Of a stretch of DNA of 64,000 bases, positions 1-21,359 are shown in pieces. The DNA is from Amoebidium appalachense (Eukaryota; Ichthyosporea), in NCBI GenBank assembly GCA_963693365.1, contig CAVNZM010000018.1:1178001-1242000 (forward strand). The letters run 5' to 3'. The notes under the pieces are model-generated. The model was not told the DNA's origin, ran no database searches, and saw nothing but the letters and a program-made list of their open reading frames with translations. Position 1 is the stretch's first letter, and each line of letters begins with the position of its first letter. The position numbers were made by a program, and so were the translations under genes.

Positions 1-16
1 GGGGGGGGGGGGGGGG

Positions 17-54
<38 letters not shown>

Positions 55-213
55 GAGGGGGAGGAGGGAGGAAGGGGGACTCTTGTTGGGTGGGTGGGTG
101 AGAAGCCCGGAGAATGAATTGTGTGTCAGTGTAATTGTGTAAGGGGTTGCTGATGATATAGGAGGTAAGATAGCGGGATATTTTTTTTTGTCGTTGTTGA
201 GCCGAGGGGGGAA

Positions 214-251
<38 letters not shown>

Positions 252-270
252 TCGTCCTGTGTGTGTATAT
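1..270. repeat. Homopolymer G tracts at left edge
   Basis: Two long G runs (about 1-70 and 216-250) flank a short unique stretch, followed by GT-rich sequence. If the SFSWAP-like gene extends leftward this is intron. No coding signal is seen. The window opening inside a G run suggests that the left edge may also be an assembly or read-through difficulty. Confidence 0.8.
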
Positions 271-416
271 GTGTGCACGCGTGTCCGTGTGTGTGTGTGT
301 GTGTGTGTAAATGTGAATGTGCCCGCGCATGTGTGTGCACATGTGTCGGTATTCACATGCAAGTGTCTGTTTGTGTGTGTGTGTGTCGTTTCTGCCTGTC
401 TGACTGTCCCCTACAG

Positions 417-7871
<7,455 letters not shown>

Positions 7872-8453
7872 TCACCCTGGGTCTCCCCTTCCAACCCCAC
7901 CCACATGACGTCAGCCACAAATCTATTTTATTTTATCTGCACCATTTGATTGGCTATGTTCTGTTTATACACCAGAATATTAATACACGCATGCTCCGTC
8001 ATCTTCTTCTCTTTCTCTTCCATTTGTCTCAGTAGTCGTAATTACGTGAAGGTGCGGTAAATTACAGTTGTTTTGTGTTTTATTTATCGGTGCTGTATAG
8101 ATGCAATGCATATTATGGATTGGTCACAAGACGATCTGGTGACTGTATAAGTTTAGTGTTGCTGGTTCTACCTAATCCTGGTTGTTAACGTTTTTTTGTT
8201 TGTTTTGTTTGTTTTGTATTATTATTCTTCACATCGGCAACACATCATGTCTAGAGGGTTTGTTTGAACAAGGCACATATGTCTGTATGCACAACCGAAT
8301 GAATGGATGTCATTGAGCCGAATGCTAAATATAAATATGCCTTTCCCCTTCTCTGAAATCGGTTAACAGCTCATCGGTAGGGCCACGTGTACACATGCAC
8401 TTGCGCATGCTCACACACACTGTACCGTGCAACAGCGTCCACACACGTGCGCG

Positions 8454-8494
<41 letters not shown>

Positions 8495-8877
8495 CACACA
8501 CCCGCCGCACACACGGCCGCGCGCATGTGTGCACGGTCCACTTATAGAAGGGCACACACACACACACACACACTACACACACACACACACACGCACACAC
8601 ACACACACGCACACACACACACACACACCTGACAGTGTGTGTACCGTGCACATATGCAAGTTTACACACACACGTGTACGCACGTGGAAACACACATGCA
8701 GTACTAATATAGGGACCATGTGCATGTGCACACCAAGTGGTGCTTGCAGTGCGCATGCCAAAGCATGTAAGCACACGTACCGTCCCTCCCCCCTCCCCCC
8801 TCCCCCCTCCCCCCTCCCGACAGAACACCTGTAGATGATGCTTTGGACCTGTGCAATATTCCTACTTTTTTTTTTTA

Positions 8878-8922
8878 AGTTTTATAAAAAACTGAAAAAA
8901 TTGAACAGTTTTTTATAAAACT
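8878..8922. repeat. AT-rich perfect inverted repeat
   Basis: AGTTTTATAAAAAACTG at 8878-8894 is the exact reverse complement of 8906-8922, giving a 17-bp stem with an 11-base spacer. It lies between two convergent genes. Confidence 0.9.
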
Positions 8923-9040
8923 ATTCCTGCTTGTTAGTTTTTTTTGGCTTTATGCATATGATATTGCCGTGCTGTATGTGATGAGGCAATGCAGCTACAT
9001 GTTATCCCATATGCATGTAACTACATTACATGGTAGTCGG

Positions 9041-9081
<41 letters not shown>

Positions 9082-9197
9082 TGGTGTGTGCGGACAAGAT
9101 CACGCTCTGCAATTCGATTGATCTCACCGACTGTAGATGTATATGTACATGTGCATAGGCCGTCAACATCGCGTGTTACGAGCGCTGGGTCCAAAAA

Positions 9198-9211
9198 TAA
9201 ACCCCAAAATT

Positions 9212-9250
<39 letters not shown>
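9198..9250 (+). repeat. AATAAA plus A tract (retroposed-tail-like)
   Basis: AATAAA is followed about 14 bases later by an A run of roughly 33 bases. This layout matches a polyadenylated transcript copied back into the genome. No upstream gene copy was recognised, so a simple A tract is equally possible. Confidence 0.45.
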
Positions 9251-9251
<1 letters not shown>

Positions 9252-9911
9252 AGGAGGGAAAAAAAACACGGCATCATGATCAATCATGCATGTGTAAGCA
9301 ATAGTTCTGGTAACCGCAAGGGAAGAAAGTTACACGTCAATCGAAAGTAGTATTACGCCTGAATCACAGATCTAGGCTAATCGATATATGCATACATATG
9401 TGGCCGGATCACAGATCTCGCTAATCGGATAATGGACCTGCTCAACTTCACAGTTTCTAACAACAGGCAGCCTGAGCCATAATTTCGTCTCCCAACCTCG
9501 TTCGAACTAAGTTTGTTTGAAGAACTTGATCAATACCCAATATACCTATTTTTCAGTCTTTTCTGAAGACCTTTTTTTTTGCGTGCCCAAACTTCCCGCC
9601 AAATTTTCATATATGGGTAATAAGTCAGATTGCGTGCTATTCCTTGCAAGCAACAAGAGCACAAAGAAAGGAAACATTCACACACACGTACACACATGCA
9701 CATGCCGAATACACAGATACGTATGTAAATACTTGAACGGAAATATAAACAAATGCACTAAATTGCACTCGATATGTACAACATGGGTCGCATTAATATT
9801 TACACATGCCATGAACCCAAGACACCCCCCTATTCAGTCCAACACACTCAACCCGCCACCAGCCACACACGCACCACATGCACACAGTGAATTTCGCAAA
9901 TTCGTTAAATC

Positions 9912-14012
<4,101 letters not shown>

Positions 14013-14925
14013 AGTGTGATTGTGTGTGTGTGTGTTTGTTTTCTCTGCTTTTTTGTGTCTGGCTTTACTATGGACGTGTGCGTGTGTGTATGTGTGTGTG
14101 CGCGTGCGTGCGTGACGTGAACACGGGTGACGCCCGTGTGCCAACTACGTGTCTGCCTACCCAGATCCTACTTGCGGTAACGTGCGTGCCGTATAAGTGT
14201 GTGCTTGTGGGTTCTTGTCAAAAGGGAAGGGTGTTCATGGTGGTAGTGGGTGGCACGACGTCTATGTGTAGCAGAGGTTGATTTTGTGCTGGGCCTGCCC
14301 AGATCGTTACGTATGTGTGAGTGTAGTACTTGTATGTTCCTGTCCTACAACTGTCTTTGGGGTGTGCTTGTTAACCAGGTATTAAACACCGGATCTCTCA
14401 AACTCCTAAGCAAAGAAAGAACAAAAAAAACTCTGCACAAAACACAACTTGAACTGTTCTACAATAGTTTTCTGCTTTGTCCTCATTCCATGACTGTTCC
14501 CCCTATACTGATTGCTTTTTCGATCAAAGCCCCTGATCGTATTTGCGTTATCATCGTGCTTCACGTATGTCGACTGGAAAACATTTCACTGTATATTGAA
14601 GATAACGGTTTTCTGTTTTTAGAATAGCAGGTGTTTTGTCTTTTTTATACTATTATATCTATAATCACAAGAAACCTATTATAATTAGTACTTTTCATGA
14701 AAAACTGCAAATGTTTGTTATGCAGCTCAAAAAGCAACAATAAACACCCAAAGATCTAGAGACCACAACAGCATCTCACGATTTACGCAAAATGTTTTTA
14801 AACGCGTTTGATTGTTGGAATCATCGAACGCACATTCATCTTGTGACTCATTCAACTTGATCCTATGATCTTTTTTTTCTTCTTTTGGTTATTCCTTCGT
14901 GTAGTAAGCTGTCCTACCAATTATA
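14013..14925. other. Upstream flank of arrestin gene
   Basis: This should hold the arrestin 5' UTR and promoter, because exon 1 starts at 14012 on the minus strand. It contains short GT-rich stretches and then AT-rich unique sequence. I see no other gene and no clear TATA element. Confidence 0.6.
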
Positions 14926-15925
14926 TTGACCGAGCATTGTTATATAAAGAAAACACATGCTAGTATTGAACGTACCATTCAGCAGTTCTTTAATGCATGC
15001 TACCTTCGCCTTCCACAGATTGAGTCTACTCATCACTACTCATCGTACGGACTGGTGTGCTTCCATCGTACGGACTGGTGTGCTTCCATTTGGGCATCAT
15101 CCGTTCGTTTTTCTCCACTTTCCGATGTTGCGCTATCTACTGCGTCCGACCACAAGCCTATTGTCATTCAAATTTTCACTCCTGTTTCTCCACACACTGT
15201 TCGTGTAACTAAACGCCTTATTGCTTGCAAATTCAAGAGTGAACTCAATCGGCTTAGTATTCAAAATGCCTATAAGGAGATTCACCTCACCCTCCTGCAG
15301 GCCGTGCAGGATGCTCGACAGCGGAGGGACCCGTATCTCTTTGAGGTATGTTATTCTCTTCTTGTTGATTTTCTATTTGAATTAGGTGATAGTGTGATCG
15401 GTAGTGTCGAACATCCCTATGTTTGGTTACGACCATCTCTCAACTTAGACCACTTAGCCAAACACTTTCCCACGATTCTTGTATTTCTACTCTCAAGAGT
15501 CTAGGCCGTTTTGGCCCTTCCATCACTACTACATGTAGTCCTGATAAACCCGACACCATCACTTCCACCGATGACTATTATTCCGAATTATTTCACCTTA
15601 ACTCTGCTCCTTCCACGCACCCTTCATATTCTTTACTCTCCACACCACCCTCCTGGCCGATTGATTCTTCATTTCCATGCGAATAGTTGAGCTATTTTAA
15701 CGCTGCGCACGTTCAACGTGCTGGCTATTCCGGAAAGTTTTTTTCAGTCAAAAGAAAAAAAAAATGTTTAACGAGTTTTCTAGGGTGTATGATTATTTGA
15801 GTCGTTATCTCCTCCGTGTCCGGAGTTGGGTTTTTGTATTTTCTTCTCTGAGATATCTGTGATATCTCCGGCTTGCTTCTCTTTCAATGAGCACATCAAT
15901 AAAGTCATTATAAAAATAAAAAAAT
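14926..15925 (+). mobile_element. Degenerate non-LTR retrotransposon (LINE) remnant
   Basis: The frame 14926-15504 carries SDHKPIVIQI, the terminal motif of an exonuclease-endonuclease-phosphatase type endonuclease, followed by linker-like sequence. The reading continues in another frame (15423-15686) to a stop. The 3' end (15778-15925) has the block TCTAGGGTGTATGATT, then GAGATATCTGTGATATCTC, and an AATAAAGTCATTATAAAAATA tail. That end is shared with 18186-18260 and 19195-19267. A 26-bp direct duplication (CATCGTACGGACTGGTGTGC type) sits at about 15037-15088. No reverse transcriptase domain is left here, so the element is inactive. Confidence 0.7.
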
Positions 15926-16129
15926 GACTTATAGGTGGGAAACTCGTTTGAGGCACTCAGTATGCGTTTCAAAAACGGAGACTCGTGAATCACGTGACGA
16001 GTTATGTGACGTCAGCAGATGTGACACAGAAGATCGGTCGGGAGGCATGGTGCTTTCCGGACCACTAGGCGTGAACCACAAAAATTGCATCCTCTCCGTT
16101 CTTCCTTTTTTTTTTTTTTTTTTTTTTTT

Positions 16130-16168
<39 letters not shown>

Positions 16169-16200
16169 TGGTGGTGGTGGTGGTGATGGTGTGTGTGGGT

Positions 16201-16233
<33 letters not shown>

Positions 16234-17261
16234 CTTGAAATATGTTTTGCATCGGGTTGAATACGGAAGCAGAGGGCATGCGCAAAGAAGAGTGGGAAGG
16301 CAAGTGGCTGTGGGATAGTGCGTGTATGTGTATGTGTGCGTGTGTGCGTGCGTGTGGGCCAAGTGTGCTTTGTGATGTGCATCACGGTATGTGTCTGAAA
16401 CTTTCTCGTGTGTGTTTGTGTGCACGTGACAGGTACACGTGCATGTAGGTCCGCGAGCCGTACGCACGGTACGCGTGCACACGTCTGTTTGTGTGTGCAC
16501 GTGGCCTGGGTCCGAAGGTGTTCTTTTATAGCATGCTGTACACACAGTGTGGCCAGTCACGTGTTTGTGTGTGGGGGGGTGTGTGCACACACGTGTGCGT
16601 TCTGTATTGTGTATTTGTGCGCTTTGTAATGTGTTCAGGTACACGCACGGGCATACATATATGGCCAAGGGTGTGTTGAACCGCAAGTAACACCGCACAC
16701 AAGTCTTGCATATGTTGTGCCTAGATCTGTGTGTAATTTAGATTGTGTTTGGGTCTGTTTGTGCATGTGTACGTGTGCGTGGACGTGTCCAACAGGGTGT
16801 GACGACGTATGTGTCATTTTACAGTTACTGCTTGTGTGTTCGTGTGTGTATGTACATGCGCACACGCGCGCGCGTGTGTGTGCGTGTGCGTGCGTGCGCC
16901 ACGGTGTGTGTGTGAGAGAGAAACAAGAGCTGTTTGTGTGTGCTTCATATGCATAGTGTTTGTGGGTGGGTGGGTGGTGTGTGTGCGTGTGCGTGGGTGT
17001 GTGTGGGTTTGGATGGGTACGTGCGTATGTTTTCGAATCGATATAGAGGGGAGACGCATTTCTCTCACATGTCTTTGCGCTGTTTTCTGCATAACCTGTC
17101 CAATTTCAAGGGGTTTACACTGTTTACTCGAGCCACAGTCTACCAGACAAATCAACATGCAGGCATGTGTGTCGCGAGGGTGTAGAATTGACGTTGTTAC
17201 GAGCTGTATCACACAGGCATATTCTAATGCCGCATTATATACCCCCCTTTCCCCCCCTCCC

Positions 17262-17293
<32 letters not shown>

Positions 17294-17700
17294 GACACAA
17301 ACACACGCAGAAAAGAACAAAGAAAAACTTGTAGGGGCAAGGGGCCCCTTTTGGACAGACTGGCAAGATGATAAGATAGCCTATAATGTGTAGACTCTAT
17401 GAGCTTACCCGGGGGGTAATGACGTCACAGATTCGAAGCTTCCCCCCCGACGTTACTCTAGCTGGGGGGTTTTGAGGGGTTTTACCGAATTTGCAAAATG
17501 ATTCACAAAATTTATATTAACTTTATTGATGTGTGTGAAATAGGCACACACACAGTCTGAGAACTGATTTCATCTATTGCTTTTTTTTTTTTTTTCCCTT
17601 AAAATAGTTATTTATTCAAATGAATAAAAAAAATCACTCGTACATCGCGTATCGATATTTCGCTGCAGTGCACCATCGGAAATCTTGTTAGCCAATACAG
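15926..17700. other. Intergenic GT-rich sequence
   Basis: This stretch contains a T run plus (GT)n and G run at 16108-16234, long degenerate GT/CA-rich tracts, and a palindrome TGACGTCA-like site near 17420. Frames such as 16012-16698 and 16809-17393 are translated GT/CA repeat. No gene is supported. Confidence 0.65.
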
Positions 17701-17713
17701 AAGTTTTGGAGGA

Positions 17714-17821
17714 GCCCCTATGGCCGAGCGGGTAAGCTCCTCGCCTCCGACCACGGCCCTCTGAAAAACAGAGGGCCGTGCTCCGACGCAGGAGGCACCT
17801 GGTTCGAATCCGCATTGGGGA
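17714..17821 (+). ncRNA. tRNA-like head of a SINE, or tRNA pseudogene
   Basis: TGGCCGAGCGG at 17721-17731 fits the pol III A box, and GTTCGAATC at 17802-17810 fits the B box. The acceptor arm pairs at about 5 of 7 positions and the T stem at only 2-3 of 5, so this is a decayed tRNA-like sequence and not a working tRNA. The A-B distance of about 81 bases is enlarged by a 29-base palindrome plus one copy of a 7-base repeat. Unrelated sequence follows and then a LINE-like tail, as in tRNA-derived SINEs. Confidence 0.6.
17745..17787. repeat. 29-bp palindrome flanked by 7-bp direct repeats
   Basis: CTCCGAC (17745-17751) and CTCCGAC (17781-17787) flank a perfect hairpin with a 12-bp stem (CACGGCCCTCTG / CAGAGGGCCGTG) and an AAAAA loop. 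Removing the hairpin and one direct repeat restores a more normal A-box to B-box spacing of about 45 bases. Confidence 0.85.
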
Positions 17822-18244
17822 TCGGATGCCCTGATGGGACTCGCCTGGGTGCAGAACTATGGCAATTGCCCTCTAAGCTATAACTCCAACCGGGGTAGTC
17901 AAGGATCGGATGCCTTGGCTATTCTGGAAAGTTTTTTAACCTACCACACTTACCGATTTTGCAATTCTAACCCGGCGCTGTAACCTTTATTTTGGCGCTG
18001 TAACCTTTGTTTCCATAAATGTTTGTGCCACTTTTGTGCAGAACCTTGTTCTCGTAAACACTTAGATAGATGTATTTATTTAATCTCAGATTATTCCGTT
18101 AGAAATTAGAAGACTGGCTTATTTAGATAATCCTGATATTACGTCTATTGACTATCTGTTGAGCCACGGTATGTTTAATGAGTATTTCTAGGGTGTATGA
18201 TTTTTTAAGTCGTTATCTCCTCCGTATCCGAGAGTGAGGGCTTT

Positions 18245-19195
18245 TGTATTTTATTTTATTTTTCTTTTGACTGGATTTATTCGACGGAAAGATATGCAAG
18301 TATGCACGGCATACTGAGAAGACAATAAAAAAAACTTCACGAGTTATCCAGTAACAAGTACTAGTGCATACTGAGATACCTGAACACTGTGTGAAAATCA
18401 TTTAAATACTCAATGTGACGACCAACAGAATTCAACAAAAAGTCTAAAGTGGTCACATTGCCAGCCAGTGTAGCAGACACCCGTAGGGAAAGAGGTAAAA
18501 CGCGACATAAAAGCTCACACGTATCAACATGCTTGCGATTAAAAGGTTCAGCACAAAAGTGGCACCAGCGGCGATGAAAACAAGAATTACAACGCCACTG
18601 CACAACTTCCCAGGCAATATCAACATCAGAGCACCATACAGACACGAGGGTGGTATCCATACGTACAGCAGGAGAAATATATCCTGCCAAAGCCCCCAAA
18701 AAGCGATAATGACCAGTACGGTGTTGCCTAAGGAACATAACACATGCCGACTGAGTTTTACCTTTGATTTCTCTATCAGAACGAGAAAGAAACTTATACT
18801 GCGTATGGTAATAACGCGAAAAGGCAGAAAAAACAGGAAGAGAAAAGAAAGAGGGAGTGAGATAGCGAGAGGAAGAATCAGGTTGAAAGAGGGTAGGCTG
18901 AGGACATTCAGAAGTAGCGTTGGTGAATCGGGGGGGAAGAGGGATGGAGGGAGGGGGGGGAAAGAAAGCATAAAGAGGGTGACCATCAGGTATCCTAACT
19001 AAATGAAAACAAAAACGAAGAGACATTTCCTCCATACGACAAACAGCAGACGACAATCCAAACATACTGATTAAGGGAGGCACAAACCGAGTACGAAATG
19101 AAAACAAAAACGAAGAGACAATTCCTCCACACGACAAACAGCAGACGACAATCCAAACATACTGATTAAGGGAGGCACAAACCGAGTACGAAATT
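18245..19195 (-). mobile_element. Antisense LINE 3' fragment nested in the element
   Basis: On the minus strand the frame from about 19190 to 18361 ends in a region like the C-terminus of LINE reverse transcriptases: RTGHYRFLGALAGYISP, then a Cys/His cluster (RCNSCFHRRWCHFCAEPF, HVDTCELLC), ending VGRHIEYLNDF...YLSMH-stop. The minus-strand 3' flank has AATAAA and then an AAAAATAAAATAAAATA tail near 18245-18262. A direct duplication of about 97 bp occurs at about 19010-19195. The piece is truncated at its 5' end. Its reverse transcriptase catalytic motifs are absent, so it is dead. Confidence 0.6.
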
Positions 19196-19315
19196 CTTCT
19201 CCGAGATATCGGTGATATCTCGATGGCTTCTATTTTGCTGAGCATATCAATAAAGTCATTATAAAAAAATTCCTATCTTTCCGCTGTCCAATCATTCCTC
19301 ACTACTCCACAGCTC

Positions 19316-19336
19316 TGACGTCAACACATGACGTCA
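19316..19336. promoter_or_regulatory. Tandem CRE-like palindromes upstream of acyltransferase gene
   Basis: Two perfect TGACGTCA sites at 19316-19323 and 19329-19336 are spaced 13 bp start to start. They lie about 130-150 bp before the ATG, with a CCAAT at 19288-19292. This is the usual site type for CREB/ATF bZIP factors. Use in vivo is inferred. Confidence 0.5.
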
Positions 19337-19466
19337 CGCACATATCAGACTAGCGCCGAGTAATTCGGTTGGTGCGACACACGCAGAAACGCACGCACAC
19401 AAGTTTTGGAGTCAGTTGTGTGTGTTTTGGAAGCTAAGAACAACACGAAACATTTCAACGTCGAAG

Positions 19467-20993
19467 ATGTCGGGCGAAGCATTACCGCTGACGCCTCATG
19501 TGTACCGGCCTCTTTATCCCACTGACTTCATGTATTTCCTCACCAACAAACACTCTGGGGCCGTCAACCTCATGGTTGCAGGTGAACTGGTTCCCAAACA
19601 GCAAGGGGAAACATGGGCTTCACTCGAAGAACCAAACATCCTGTCGGCAATTGCACAAGTGTGTCGCCTACACTGCCACCTGCAACTGACCGTAAAGGAC
19701 GGCCTTCAGTTCATGCGTCATGACTTGAGCACGGTTCCTGACTCGTACTTCGGTGACGTTGTCATTCACCGAAACGAAACATTCACCACTCCGGATGCAG
19801 GCGTGAACGACAATGCTGTGGCAGCTTCCCAACAGGCCTTTGAACAGCACCTAAATGCACTAAAAAGCGAATTGTTTTCGTTTTCGTTCAGTGATGTCGT
19901 CAAGCCGCCGATAATTCGCGTGGGGGTCTTACGTCTGGCCCCGAGCGAAAAACCAACGGGGGAGTTTACGCGCTACGGTCTAGTCGTGGTGATTCCCCAT
20001 TACATTGGGGACATGCAAGGCGCAACAAATGTTTTTCTAGACCTTGCAGCGATCATCCGCGGAATACCCATAGAGGGGAAAGAGACGAAGATGAAGTTCC
20101 CACCTGGTGGACTGGATCTCGTTCCGAAACATCGCCGAGGCATGTTTCGTTTTCTCTTCAGAGGGGGGTTGGGCGCCGTGAAGGATAACTTCAAAAACGA
20201 CCCGAGGGTCTTGTTTGGGCAGCATGTTCTGCAGCCGCCAGTCGATGGAAAGATGGTTCAAGACACGAGCATCGTGCGGAAAATAAATGCGGAACATGTA
20301 AACGCACTGCACGCTGAGGCAAAGAAACGAAACATCAAACTGCAGGGGGTAATCATGGCTGCTACCGCTTTGGCACATGCGGCCACTCTACCCATTCATG
20401 GAAACGAAAAACTTCTGTCGTTTTTGGCAAAGGAGGCGGCTAAGGGAAACGAAAAAGCGACGGTTCGCATCAACACAATGGTTCCGGTCGATGTGCGGAG
20501 GAGGGTTACCCCTATCCTTCCAGGAATAGTTGCGTCGGTGTCTTATTCCCTCGGCGGCTTATCAGCCGTGCAGGTGCGCACGGGCAAAAAAGAACATGGG
20601 GAGAAACATGGGGAGAAACATGTGATTGACATTGAGGAGTTTTGGAGCGTAGCTGAGCACGCACACGTGAAGCTACACAGAGAGATTGAGAACGGGGACT
20701 TCTGGTGGATGGCATCGACGTTTGAATCCCTACCCATGTGGTTGATGAAAATGGCCGGAAATTCAAAGGCGGTAAGGGAACCCCCCAAGAACGAAGAGAG
20801 TTTTTCGTTCCTTTCCATTGCCAACATTGGGAGGATTGACGACGGTAATGATAATCCCGCGTCCAGCGCCGATCTCAAAGATGTTGCGGTGTTTTTCAAC
20901 ACGGTGGTGGGGCTTTACGTTTCTGCAATCAGTGGCTCGGCAGGGATGACGCTGTCTTTTACGGGGGGGGCTCAAAACGGAAGCGGCGAATAG
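19467..20993 (+). CDS. Condensation/acyltransferase-superfamily protein, intronless
   Basis: A single 508-residue frame. ATG at 19467 (MSGEALPLTPHVYRPLYPTD) was chosen over the in-frame ATG at 19416 because it has a good context and the protein-like sequence starts there. H178 and D182 in PHYIGDMQG match the HxxxDxxG active site shared by condensation domains, PapA-type and alcohol O-acetyltransferases and wax ester synthases. SIANIGRI (N453) resembles the SNxGR motif of those families. The N-terminal half has a LYPTDFMYF opening like alcohol acetyltransferase-type proteins. The expected reaction is transfer of an acyl group from CoA or a carrier to an alcohol or amine; the substrate cannot be told. 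There is no signal peptide. A small in-frame repeat encodes HGEKHGEKH. Tandem CRE sites lie upstream. Every other gene here has introns, so a transferred or retroposed origin is possible. Confidence 0.75.
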   Translation: MSGEALPLTPHVYRPLYPTDFMYFLTNKHSGAVNLMVAGELVPKQQGETWASLEEPNILSAIAQVCRLHCHLQLTVKDGLQFMRHDLSTVPDSYFGDVVIHRNETFTTPDAGVNDNAVAASQQAFEQHLNALKSELFSFSFSDVVKPPIIRVGVLRLAPSEKPTGEFTRYGLVVVIPHYIGDMQGATNVFLDLAAIIRGIPIEGKETKMKFPPGGLDLVPKHRRGMFRFLFRGGLGAVKDNFKNDPRVLFGQHVLQPPVDGKMVQDTSIVRKINAEHVNALHAEAKKRNIKLQGVIMAATALAHAATLPIHGNEKLLSFLAKEAAKGNEKATVRINTMVPVDVRRRVTPILPGIVASVSYSLGGLSAVQVRTGKKEHGEKHGEKHVIDIEEFWSVAEHAHVKLHREIENGDFWWMASTFESLPMWLMKMAGNSKAVREPPKNEESFSFLSIANIGRIDDGNDNPASSADLKDVAVFFNTVVGLYVSAISGSAGMTLSFTGGAQNGSGE

Positions 20994-21359
20994 GTTCGCT
21001 GATACCTTGGTGGAGATCTTGCTGGCGGTGGCGGCTGTTGACTAATTCTAGATTATAAATTTTTAATTTTAGTTTTTCTCAATGCGCAAGCATCATATTA
21101 GCCTTAATTTGCGTAGTTACTTATGATGTAATGTCCATGTAGACTTCATTGCCAACCATATTTGGGTTGAGTCTTGAAGGCCTCCTCCAATAGGAAGTAT
21201 TTTGGTGGTTGGTTAAATGTAGTAGAGCGAGGTACAGTAGGGAGTCAAGAGTCTTTTTTTTAAACCTTCTTCTTCTTCTCCTTCTTCTTCTTGTTTTCTT
21301 TTCTTTTTTTTCCCCCTTCATGTTTTATATGATGTTCAAAAAAACAATTGATATGATGG
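20994..21359. other. 3' flank of acyltransferase gene
   Basis: AT-rich sequence with a TTC-rich tract near 21265-21320. No canonical AATAAA is seen close to the stop codon. It passes into the tandem array at 21360. Confidence 0.6.

Larger units (their letters stand above)
7872..9911. other. Intergenic region between convergent genes
   Basis: This is the 3' flank of the SFSWAP-like gene and of the arrestin-like gene. It contains CA-rich sequence (8400-8640), a short CCCCCCT repeat near 8785-8815, an AT-rich inverted repeat (8878-8922), a G run (9043-9080) and an A tract (9218-9250). No convincing gene is seen. The frame at 9517-10008 has no recognisable domain and runs into the antisense of the C2 domain. 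Confidence 0.7.
17705..19267 (+). mobile_element. SINE-like element with LINE-type 3' tail, interrupted
   Basis: The tRNA-like head is followed by unique sequence, then TCTAGGGTGTATGATT and GTCGTTATCTCCTCCG at 18186-18230, and finally GAGATATCGGTGATATCTC ending in AATAAAGTCATTATAAAAAA at 19203-19267. The last two blocks are adjacent in the 15778-15925 copy but are separated here by about 0.95 kb of antisense sequence. This indicates a later insertion at about 18250-19195. Sharing the tail with the LINE at 14926-15925 fits a SINE that used that LINE's machinery. Confidence 0.55.

Noticed and set aside
17714-17821. A working tRNA gene
   Set aside because: The acceptor and T stems are broken and the anticodon region is interrupted by a palindrome. 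The A and B boxes alone fit a SINE head or pseudogene.
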